NCBI GenBank assembly: GCA_020847175.1
Contig: JADLCM010000024.1
Coordinates: 1 to 64,000, forward strand
Source of the DNA: Phycisphaerales bacterium
GTDB taxonomy: Bacteria; Planctomycetota; Phycisphaerae; Phycisphaerales; UBA1924
Direction: 5' to 3'
Length of the DNA stretch: 64,000 nucleotides
Every line of letters starts with the position of its first letter. Position 1 is the stretch's first letter. Shown one piece after another: positions 57,556 to 64,000 of the stretch. The translations under genes were made by a program, and so were the position numbers. The notes below the pieces were generated by a model. The model saw only the letters and a program-made list of their open reading frames with translations. It made no database searches and had not been told where the DNA came from.

Positions 57556-58761
57556 TCAAGTTTCTTTCGCGCGGATGGCGCGCAGCGCCTGGCGGAGCGC
57601 GACCTCGGGGACATCCAAACGAACCTCGCTTCGACCCCCCGGAACAGGGAGGATGAGCCGAAGTCGCTCTCCGAGCATCTTCTTGTCATGGCGCATCCGG
57701 TCGAGAATCACGTCGTCGCTTGGCAGGCCCCGGGCGTGTGCGGGGAGTCCGGCCGCGTGCAGGGCCGCGCACACATCTTGGACGAGCATCGCGGCTGGGC
57801 CGGCGTCGGGCGAACAGGCCGCTGCGCAGACGGCAGCCGCGTGAAGGCCGATGGCGACAGCCTCGCCGTGAAGCATGGCCGGCAGGGGGGGCGTCGGCTG
57901 CTTGGGCGGGGGCGCTAGGCCACCCGGGGCCTCCGGCGTGACCCCGGGAAGCGTTTCGATCGCGTGCCCGAAGGTGTGCCCGAGGTTGAGCAAGGCGCGC
58001 CCGGCGCTGGGGTGCAGCTCACGCTCGTCGTTGCCGACCACCGTCGCCTTGATCCGAACATTGCGCTCAATGAGTTCGGCGAGAATCGCGGGCTCTCGGA
58101 TGCGCGGCAGTCTGGCAAGCGTCCAGGTCCACAGGCCGGGGTCGCCGAAGTCGGCCGCGAGGAGCCCGTGTTTCAGGCACTCCGCGAGACCGGACCGGAA
58201 CTGACGCTCCGGGAGAGAGTCAAGCGCGGCGAGGTCCGCGAGCACGAGCCGAGGCTGGTGGAAGGCCCCGGCCATGTTCTTGAGGAGGCCGTGGGGGGAG
58301 GGCAGGTTTACGCCGGTCTTGCCCCCGACGGAGGCGTCAACCATGGCGAGGAGCGTCGTGGGGCACTGAATGACGTTGACGCCCCGCATGTACGTCGAGG
58401 CAACGAAGCCGGCGAGGTCTCCGGTCAGCCCTCCGCCGAGGACGACGATCAGGTCGGCGCGATCCAGGGCATGTGCGGAGGCGGCGAGGAGCAGCCGCTC
58501 GGCTGCGGCCAGGCTCTTGTCGCGTTCGTCAGCATTGACGAGCGCGACCGCGCACGAGCACCCCTCGCTGCCCAGCGAGGCGAGGGCGAGATCAATCGTG
58601 GCCTGCGGCACACCTCGGTCGGCGACGAGCAGGACGCGCCGGGGAAGAGTGCCCAGCGCACGAGAGGCGCGAGGCCCGAGTTCGGCGAGGAGCCTCGGGC
58701 CCACGACGACTTCGTAGTCGCCCGAAGAGGCGGACACAGGGATGACCCGGGGCGCTGGCAT
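57556..58761 (-). CDS. aroB: 3-dehydroquinate synthase
   Basis: A 401-residue protein from ATG 58761. NAD-binding and metal motifs: VVLGGGLTGDLAGFVASTYMRGV, CPTTLLAMVDASVGGKTGVN, GLAECLKHGLL (zinc Glu), LNLGHTFGHAIE (zinc His) and LHGEAVAIG (zinc His). It converts DAHP to 3-dehydroquinate in the shikimate pathway. A Pro/Ala-rich insertion (GGLAPPPKQPTPPLPAM) sits between the last two His motifs and is not usual. The end extends a little past the family's usual C-terminus. Confidence 0.97.
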   Translation of the reverse strand: MPAPRVIPVSASSGDYEVVVGPRLLAELGPRASRALGTLPRRVLLVADRGVPQATIDLALASLGSEGCSCAVALVNADERDKSLAAAERLLLAASAHALDRADLIVVLGGGLTGDLAGFVASTYMRGVNVIQCPTTLLAMVDASVGGKTGVNLPSPHGLLKNMAGAFHQPRLVLADLAALDSLPERQFRSGLAECLKHGLLAADFGDPGLWTWTLARLPRIREPAILAELIERNVRIKATVVGNDERELHPSAGRALLNLGHTFGHAIETLPGVTPEAPGGLAPPPKQPTPPLPAMLHGEAVAIGLHAAAVCAAACSPDAGPAAMLVQDVCAALHAAGLPAHARGLPSDDVILDRMRHDKKMLGERLRLILPVPGGRSEVRLDVPEVALRQALRAIRAKET

Positions 58762-58788
58762 CGGCGCGGAGCACTCCCCTCGCCCGGG

Positions 58789-59214
58789 TTACGCGCCGGG
58801 GCCGGCGGGGGAAGGGCCGGCGCCTCGTCCCCATGCGACCTGGGGTGCATCGCCCCAGAGCATCTCCAGGTCGTAGTACGCCCGCGTGTTGGGTTCAAAA
58901 ACGTGGACCACCACATCGACAAAGTCGCACACGAGCCAGAGTGAGCGGTCGTCCGCGCTGCACCGGAAGACCGGGGAGCCTCGCTCGGCGCCCATGTCCT
59001 GCACGTGCTGGAGGGCTGCGTTCATCTGGCGGTTGGACGTGCCGCTGGCAATGACCATGTAGTCGGTGACGCTGCTGAGAGCGCGGACATCGAAGAGCAG
59101 GATGTTGTCGCACTTGTTATCGTGCAGCACTCGGGCGGCTTCGATCGCCAGCGCGAGGGCGCCCGGCGTGTCCGTTCGCGCAGCATCCGGCAGACTCGGC
59201 GGAACTTCGGTCAT
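58789..59214 (-). CDS. rsfS: Ribosome silencing factor
   Basis: A 141-residue protein from ATG 59214. RsfS/DUF143 motifs: ALSSVTDYMVIASGTSNRQMNAALQHV, FRCSADDRSLWLVCDFVDVVVHVFEPNTRAYYDLEMLWGDAP. It binds L14 of the 50S subunit and blocks subunit joining when nutrients are low. It lies 10 nt after the methyltransferase stop and 27 nt before aroB. The last 12 residues are Pro/Gly-rich. Confidence 0.95.
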   Translation of the reverse strand: MTEVPPSLPDAARTDTPGALALAIEAARVLHDNKCDNILLFDVRALSSVTDYMVIASGTSNRQMNAALQHVQDMGAERGSPVFRCSADDRSLWLVCDFVDVVVHVFEPNTRAYYDLEMLWGDAPQVAWGRGAGPSPAGPGA

Positions 59215-59224
59215 TCAGACAACA

Positions 59225-59968
59225 CTAGGCGGGGCGTTCGGCAGGAGGGATGCCCGGGCCTTGCTCGGGCCGGCGGAAGAGGACGAGGCGCGGCGCCGGA
59301 GAGGGTCGATCGATCGCGCTTCCGAGGGCGCCTGCCTCGGGCAAGGCCGCACGCAATGACTGTGCGCCCTCGTCGCCGGTGAGCAGCCAGCCGCCGGGCC
59401 CGACCACCCGCCAGGCTTCGAGCGCGCGCGCGCCGGCCCGGAGCGTGACGACACCGGAGAATGACCCGTCGAGTTCGCCGCTGAGTCCGTCCAGATCGCC
59501 GATTTCGTAGGAGATGTTTGAGGCCGGATAGCGACGGCGGGCGAAGCGAACGCTTTCGCCGTCGCGCTCCAGCGCGACCACGGCGCCTGCGGCGCCCGCG
59601 CAGAGCGCCGCCCACGCGCCGGGCTGCCCGGTCCCGGCGTCGAGCAGGGCGATGCGCATGCCCGGGCGAACCAGCTGCTCGATAAGCCGCCCGAGGGGCG
59701 GCATCCGCATCGCGACCAGGTCGGGGTAGAAGCGGTCGCGGGCGGCCCGGATGCGCATGCGCTCGCCGGAAGGAAATTGAACGTCGTATTCCTTGAACCC
59801 GTGCCCTCGTTCGCCGAGCGCCCGGCGAAGGGGTTCGGCCCGGCGCTCCCGGTACTGCACTCCGTCCACGGTGAATACCGGGGCGATGCCGACAAGCCGC
59901 GCAAGCCGGCGCCCCATCGAGTCGTCGGGTTCGCGGGCTGCCGTCCACCACTCGGGAGGGACGATCAC
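59225..59968 (-). CDS. SAM-dependent methyltransferase-like protein
   Basis: A 247-residue protein from GTG 59968, overlapping the stop of the upstream gene as GTGA. A Rossmann methyltransferase motif is present in IALLDAGTGQPGAWAALCAG, followed by an acidic strand end AVVALERDGESV and LDGLSGELDGSFSGVVTLRAG. The N-terminal part (about 1-95, VGIAPVFTVDGVQYRERRAEPLRRAL) is not recognised. The substrate is unknown. Because of the coupled start, it is co-expressed with the beta-lactamase-fold protein. Confidence 0.68.
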   Translation of the reverse strand: MIVPPEWWTAAREPDDSMGRRLARLVGIAPVFTVDGVQYRERRAEPLRRALGERGHGFKEYDVQFPSGERMRIRAARDRFYPDLVAMRMPPLGRLIEQLVRPGMRIALLDAGTGQPGAWAALCAGAAGAVVALERDGESVRFARRRYPASNISYEIGDLDGLSGELDGSFSGVVTLRAGARALEAWRVVGPGGWLLTGDEGAQSLRAALPEAGALGSAIDRPSPAPRLVLFRRPEQGPGIPPAERPA

Positions 59969-60834
59969 GGGGAGGCGTCTCCGATTCCGGCAAAGAGCGA
60001 GGGCGCGGCCACTCGGGCGGGCACACGCACGGCGGCGGGGCGGGCGGGCGAACCCGTGAGTTCGATCCAGGGCGTGGGCTCGTTCTGGCTGCTGAGCAGG
60101 AGCTCGTACGACGCCCCGGCGTGCGGCGCGCGGGCGAGTTCGGGCCGGTTGCACTCGCGCGAGAGGTGCAGCAGCACCACCGAGGCACGGGGTTCGGTCC
60201 GGCGCACGGCATCGGCGCACTGCGCGTTGCTCAGGTGTCCCGACCCGCCCATGATGCGGTTCTTCAGGAACGCCGGCCGGGGCGACGCGGCCTGCATCCG
60301 CGGGCAGTAGTTGCTCTCGATCGCCAGCAGGTCGACGCCCGCCAAGTGCGACACGAGGTCGTTGGTCATGTGCCCGAGATCGGTGGCAAAGCCGATGCTC
60401 ACGCCGGGGAACTCGAATCGCAGCGCGGCGCTCCCCCTCTGGTCGTGGGCGGCGAGCGCCGCGCGGAGCTCGATGCCCGGGGCCAGCATGAACGAATCGT
60501 CAAAGACCTCGGACCGGCGGGTGAGGGCGCCGCACTTGTCCGCCCACTTCACGTGGCGCCGATGCAGGCGCAGCGTGGGCCCCTCCCAGGGGCGGGGGTT
60601 CCAGGCGGGGCGCCAGTGATCCTGATCGAAGTGGGTGATGACGATGTCGGTGATGTGCTGGAGGCCGAGGCCCCGCGCGTGCAAGAGGCGCTTGGTCCGC
60701 TGCGGGGAGAAACCGAGGTCGATGAGGATGACGCGCCGGACCCCCGGGCCGCGGACATCCAGCACCGAGCAGTTGCCCCCCGAACCGCTGCCCAGGACGC
60801 AGAACCTGGCCGAGAATGTCGAGGCTGCGTGCAC
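59965..60834 (-). CDS. Metallo-beta-lactamase-fold protein (YycJ/WalJ-like)
   Basis: A 289-residue protein from GTG 60834. The start FCVLGSGSGGNCSVLDV and VILIDLGFSPQRTKRLL, then ITDIVITHFDQDHW, follow the YycJ/WalJ layout. The metal motif HxHxDH is altered to HFDQDH, the second His being Asp, and downstream ligands GFATDLGHMT and LLAIESNYCPRM are in place. The C-terminal His motif LHLSRECNRPELA is also present. YycJ relatives are exonucleases or unknown hydrolases. The start GTG 60834 lies 7 nt after TACCCT with no Shine-Dalgarno sequence. Confidence 0.82.
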   Translation of the reverse strand: MHAASTFSARFCVLGSGSGGNCSVLDVRGPGVRRVILIDLGFSPQRTKRLLHARGLGLQHITDIVITHFDQDHWRPAWNPRPWEGPTLRLHRRHVKWADKCGALTRRSEVFDDSFMLAPGIELRAALAAHDQRGSAALRFEFPGVSIGFATDLGHMTNDLVSHLAGVDLLAIESNYCPRMQAASPRPAFLKNRIMGGSGHLSNAQCADAVRRTEPRASVVLLHLSRECNRPELARAPHAGASYELLLSSQNEPTPWIELTGSPARPAAVRVPARVAAPSLFAGIGDASP

Positions 60835-60841
60835 GCGGGGC

Positions 60842-60847
60842 AGGGTA
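60842..60847 (-). promoter_or_regulatory. Candidate -10 (TACCCT) 7 nt before GTG 60834
   Basis: GGCTACCCTGCCCCGC-GTG, nearly the same as GGCTATCCTCCCCCTC-GTG upstream of the alpha/beta-hydrolase gene. Confidence 0.45.
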
Positions 60848-61001
60848 GCCGGGTCGGTCGGCGCGGGTGCAGTTTGGGGCCGCACTCGTACAACCGGCCG
60901 CGGCCGGTGTCGTCGGCGTGCCGAGCGGTCAGGCCGAGGAGGAAACGCCGAGTCCGGGGCGGCGTGCCCGCCATTCTGCACTCCGGGGCCCGGTCCGGCG
61001 G

Positions 61002-61007
61002 TACACT
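61002..61007 (+). promoter_or_regulatory. Candidate -10 (TACACT) of the unknown gene
   Basis: GGTACACTCGCC repeats the element at 14347. GTG 61012, in frame with the next gene, lies 4 nt away and could be a leaderless start. Confidence 0.35.
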
Positions 61008-61032
61008 CGCCGTGACCCTGGAGTGCCCCCGC

Positions 61033-61788
61033 ATGACCGAGAGTTACCGGGCCTGGTGCACCGATGTGTACGTGAACAGCCGCCTGAACGTGCGGATGGA
61101 ATTGCCGCGCGGCCGAGACACGCTGCTCGAGTTCTTCGAGCGCGTCCGCAAGGGTTTCCCGGACATGACGCAGTTCCGGCGCTTCCGCGAAGAACTGGTG
61201 CTTGAGGCCGAACCGAGCGCGCCGGTGCATCGCTGGGTGGCGGTTCGGGGCACGCACGTGCGTGCCGGGGTGGTCAATGCGCCCTCCACGGAGGAGTTTC
61301 TGGCGCTTCATGCGTTCCTGCTTGAAGCAGCGCCGTTCTACCTCGGAATTCGCCCGCTCGATGTCGAGTCGCTCGAACTGATGTACGGGTTTGACATGGA
61401 GTGCCGGGGCAACCACGACGCGGTGATCGCCGAAGCGCTGCTGTCGGGTTCGCCGCTGGGCCGCCTGATGACGGGGCCGGGGTTTGTGCCCGGCGCCTGC
61501 CAGCCGACGATCGGGCTTGCGGTGGAAGGCGAGCCCGACCTTGATATCACCGTTGAGGTCAAGAGCAAGACGGGCCAGGAATCCGGGAGGGACGACGAAG
61601 CGCCAGATCCCATCGGCGTTCATGTCAACTTCCGGAGCCAGGTTTCGGGCCTGGAGATCAAGGCCATCTCAGGGCTGATGTTTGACCTCGCCGGGCGGGC
61701 CGAGGCCTTTGTCGAGAGCCGCATCGTGTCTGGCGTTCTCGCGCCGCTTCACGAGGCGATCGCGTTCGGGCGTTCCGGGGGCGAATGA
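61033..61788 (+). CDS. Unknown 251-residue protein
   Basis: From ATG 61033 (GGAG 9 nt upstream) or GTG 61012. It contains alternating strands and helices: TDVYVNSRLNVRMELPRG, TLLEFFERVRKGFPDMTQF, HRWVAVRGTHVRAGVVNAP and FYLGIRPLDVESLELMYGFDMECRGNHDAVIAEALL. A C-terminal strand pair reads DLDITVEVKSKT and GLEIKAIS. The beta-sheet-rich organisation with a conserved MECRGNHD-like core suggests a soluble cytoplasmic protein. No signal peptide or membrane segment is seen. It is not recognised. It is followed 3 nt later by the SHOCT-like gene. Confidence 0.7.
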   Translation: MTESYRAWCTDVYVNSRLNVRMELPRGRDTLLEFFERVRKGFPDMTQFRRFREELVLEAEPSAPVHRWVAVRGTHVRAGVVNAPSTEEFLALHAFLLEAAPFYLGIRPLDVESLELMYGFDMECRGNHDAVIAEALLSGSPLGRLMTGPGFVPGACQPTIGLAVEGEPDLDITVEVKSKTGQESGRDDEAPDPIGVHVNFRSQVSGLEIKAISGLMFDLAGRAEAFVESRIVSGVLAPLHEAIAFGRSGGE

Positions 61789-61791
61789 TCC

Positions 61792-62205
61792 ATGCCAGGC
61801 GGCTTGCTCTGTCGCGTGCTTGTCATGCCCCGCCCGGGGCTGCTCGCGCAGATGGGCGAGGCTTCGGGGCGGATTCTGCTCTGGATCGGAATCCTCATCG
61901 CGATGGCACTCGCCGGCGGCGTGCTCTGGTTGAGACTTCGCAAGCGCGTCTTTGATGAAGACCCACCCGATGACCCCGCCAGCCTCATTGAACAGCTCCG
62001 CGACGCCCGTCGGCGGGGCGTGATCTCGGAAGAAGAGTTTCAGGCCTCGCGCGATTCGCTGCTGGGGCGTCGCCCACAGGCGCGCCGCGTCGTGCGGGGC
62101 GAGATTTTTGACGACGGCACGATCCGCGCCCGGCCGGGGTTTGACCTGACCGGCACTCCGCTGCCCGACCCATCTCAACCTGACGGGCCGGGCGGGCCGG
62201 GGTAG
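61792..62205 (+). CDS. Small membrane protein with SHOCT-like C-terminus
   Basis: A 137-residue protein from ATG 61792. ATG 61825 and 61852 are alternatives. One membrane segment (ILLWIGILIAMALAGGVLWL, about 27-46) is followed by a basic stretch. The helix pair SLIEQLRDARRRGVISEEEFQASRDSLL (about 64-92) resembles the SHOCT domain. The C-terminus is Pro/Gly-rich. It starts 3 nt after the unknown gene's stop. Role unknown. Confidence 0.72.
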   Translation: MPGGLLCRVLVMPRPGLLAQMGEASGRILLWIGILIAMALAGGVLWLRLRKRVFDEDPPDDPASLIEQLRDARRRGVISEEEFQASRDSLLGRRPQARRVVRGEIFDDGTIRARPGFDLTGTPLPDPSQPDGPGGPG

Positions 62206-62415
62206 CACGCGGGGTTCTCGGGCCATCGGCAATAACGTGCGAGGGACGTGGGCGCCCTGTGCACGGCGGCGTGCAACGCCCAAGGGTCGCCTATCCTGAA
62301 ATGCTTTGCCGGAAGCGTCCAAGCAAACCGGGCGGGCGAACCGATGGAACGGTGTTCTGACGCCCTGCGTCACCACGGGCGGGCCCGCGACAATGGCGGG
62401 AGGGAGTGCATTCAT

Positions 62416-63753
62416 ATGGCCAAAGGCAGGGAAGGCGACCAATCCACCATGAACGACTCCGGATCAGGCGGGGGGGGCGGCGGCTTCCGCGGGCGCAAGG
62501 TCACGACATGCAGTTTCTGCGGCAAGACCAGCCGCGAAGTCGGGCCGATGGTTGAGGGCCCGAACGAGGTGTACGTCTGCTCCAACTGCGTCGATCTCTG
62601 CCAGAACATCTTCCGGCAGGAGAAGCGCCGGATCAGTTCGGTCAGCCACTCGCTGAGCGAGGTGCCCAGCCCGCGCGAGATCAAGGAATACATGGACCAG
62701 TACGTGATCGGGCAGGAGCTGGCCAAGAAGGCGCTCTCGGTCGCGGTCTACTCACACTACACCCGCCTGCTGCACCGCGAGAGCGACGAGGCCAAGACCG
62801 TCGAACTCGACAAGAGCAACATCTTGCTCATCGGGCCCACCGGCAGCGGCAAGACGCTGCTCGCCCGCACGCTGGCCAAGATCCTGAAGGTTCCCTTCGC
62901 GATCGGTGACGCGACCACGCTGACCGAGGCGGGGTACGTGGGCGAGGACGTGGAGAACCTGCTGCTCAAGCTCCTCCAGAATGCGGACTTCGACGTGGAA
63001 GCAGCGCAGCGCGGCATCATCTACATCGACGAGGTCGACAAGATCGGCAAGACGCACAACAACGTCTCGATCACCCGCGATGTCTCGGGCGAAGGCGTGC
63101 AGCAGAGCCTGCTCAAGATGCTCGAAGGCACGGTCGCCAATGTGCCCCCGCAGGGCGGGCGCAAACACCCCGAACAGCAGTACATCCAGTTTGATACCGC
63201 AAACGTCCTCTTCATCTGCGGCGGCACGTTCGTGGGGCTGGAGGACATCATCCGGCGCCGGCTGGGCAAGACCCGCATCGGCTTCACGCAGACGGATATC
63301 GACCGCTCGGCCAAGGCGCGCGAACTCGAGAAGGCCGAGCTGCTGGCCCAGGTCACCAGCAGCGACGTGGTGGAGTTCGGGATGATCCCGGAGCTGGTGG
63401 GGCGTCTGCCCGCGGTGGCGCCGCTGATGCCGCTGACGACGGAGGCGCTGATCCAGATTCTGACCGAGCCCAAGAACGCGATCGTGCGCCAGTATCAGCA
63501 CATGTTTTCGCTGGAGGGCGCCACGCTGACCTTCACGCCCGAGGCGCTCGAGGCAATCGCCCAGAAGGCCCTTGAGAAGGACACCGGGGCGCGGGCGCTG
63601 CGGTCGGTGCTCGAAGACCTGATGATCAACCTCATGTACGAACTGCCCGACCAGGAAAACGAGGGCGCGGAGTACGTGCTGGACCGGGCGGATGTGCTGG
63701 CCCGCAGGCCGCGCCTGCTCGACCTGCGCCGCAAGCGCAAAGAATCGGCGTAA
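62416..63753 (+). CDS. clpX: ATP-dependent Clp protease ATP-binding subunit ClpX
   Basis: A 445-residue protein from ATG 62416, with GGGAGGGAG upstream. The N-terminal zinc-binding domain has C32, C35, C55 and C58 (CSFCGK...CSNC). The Walker A is GPTGSGKT (140-147), the Walker [13 protein letters not shown], pore and sensor motifs include [17 protein letters not shown], and arginine-rich sensor 2 is [12 protein letters not shown]. ClpX unfolds tagged proteins and feeds them to ClpP. It has an extra Gly-rich stretch near residues 15-25. clpP is not in the window. The frame is open upstream to 62248, but that part lacks ClpX similarity. Confidence 0.97.
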   Translation: MAKGREGDQSTMNDSGSGGGGGGFRGRKVTTCSFCGKTSREVGPMVEGPNEVYVCSNCVDLCQNIFRQEKRRISSVSHSLSEVPSPREIKEYMDQYVIGQELAKKALSVAVYSHYTRLLHRESDEAKTVELDKSNILLIGPTGSGKTLLARTLAKILKVPFAIGDATTLTEAGYVGEDVENLLLKLLQNADFDVEAAQRGIIYIDEVDKIGKTHNNVSITRDVSGEGVQQSLLKMLEGTVANVPPQGGRKHPEQQYIQFDTANVLFICGGTFVGLEDIIRRRLGKTRIGFTQTDIDRSAKARELEKAELLAQVTSSDVVEFGMIPELVGRLPAVAPLMPLTTEALIQILTEPKNAIVRQYQHMFSLEGATLTFTPEALEAIAQKALEKDTGARALRSVLEDLMINLMYELPDQENEGAEYVLDRADVLARRPRLLDLRRKRKESA

Positions 63754-63854
63754 GCGGAGCGCCAGTCAGCACCCAGGGCGCGGCCCGGCCGTGTGCACCG
63801 CGTCGAGGTGCCCCGTTGACACGGGCGCACCCGGTTGAGGGTGCAGCCGCGTGC

Positions 63855-64000
<146 letters not shown>

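Overview
The window is a chromosomal segment of very GC-rich bacterial DNA with dense, mostly housekeeping genes on both strands. The organism is probably a planctomycete, most likely of the class Phycisphaerae. This is inferred from gene content: a DUF1570 metalloprotease-like protein, a pseudopilin with an H..DG-like C-terminus, many small lipoproteins, a GH3-type protein, and the combination of a dnaG-rpoD operon with a rplKAJL-rpoBC operon. No 16S rRNA is present to prove it.

Layout. 1-927 is the 3' end of a ribosomal protein S1 gene. 1076-7026 holds a retropepsin-like lipoprotein coupled to a small HTH regulator, an RMD1/DUF155 membrane protein, a DnaJ-like co-chaperone and a polyprenyl glycosylphosphotransferase. 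7483-17101 holds ndk, an oligopeptide-type ABC ATPase, lipB, a DUF4139 protein, a SpoIIE-type phosphatase, a peptidoglycan amidase lipoprotein, a DUF481 barrel, mscL, a tiny Cse60-like protein and a pseudopilin. 17177-25571 holds a B12-binding/MeaB GTPase fusion, a lipoprotein, a tandem universal stress protein, a P1B-type metal ATPase that runs into a tRNA-Ala gene, a DUF1570 protein and dnaK. 25730-32115 holds an SDR-like protein, acylphosphatase, dnaG-rpoD, a LigD phosphoesterase-like protein and a TPR lipoprotein. 32460-42246 holds an enlarged carB, a beta-propeller lipoprotein, a LolD-type ATPase, an alpha/beta hydrolase, GH3 and a Dus enzyme.

42411-54166 is the rplK-rplA-rplJ-rplL-rpoB-rpoC block. 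It lacks secE-nusG upstream, has a strong hairpin terminator between rplL and rpoB, and carries two small genes (a HEPN-domain protein and an unknown partner) inserted between rpoB and rpoC. 54551-60834 is a minus-strand cluster: a YycJ-like beta-lactamase-fold protein, a methyltransferase, rsfS, aroB, a ParA protein fused to a glycogen-binding-like domain, and a degenerate MinD-like protein. The right end carries an unknown gene, a SHOCT-like membrane protein, clpX and the 3' end of a thiolase gene.

The best candidates for undescribed biology are the HEPN pair inside rpoBC, the ParA-CBM fusion with its degenerate MinD-like neighbour, the B12-MeaB fusion without a mutase, and a recurring TANNNT element placed 5-8 nt before SD-less start codons (leaderless mRNAs). 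No CRISPR array, insertion sequence or prophage was seen.
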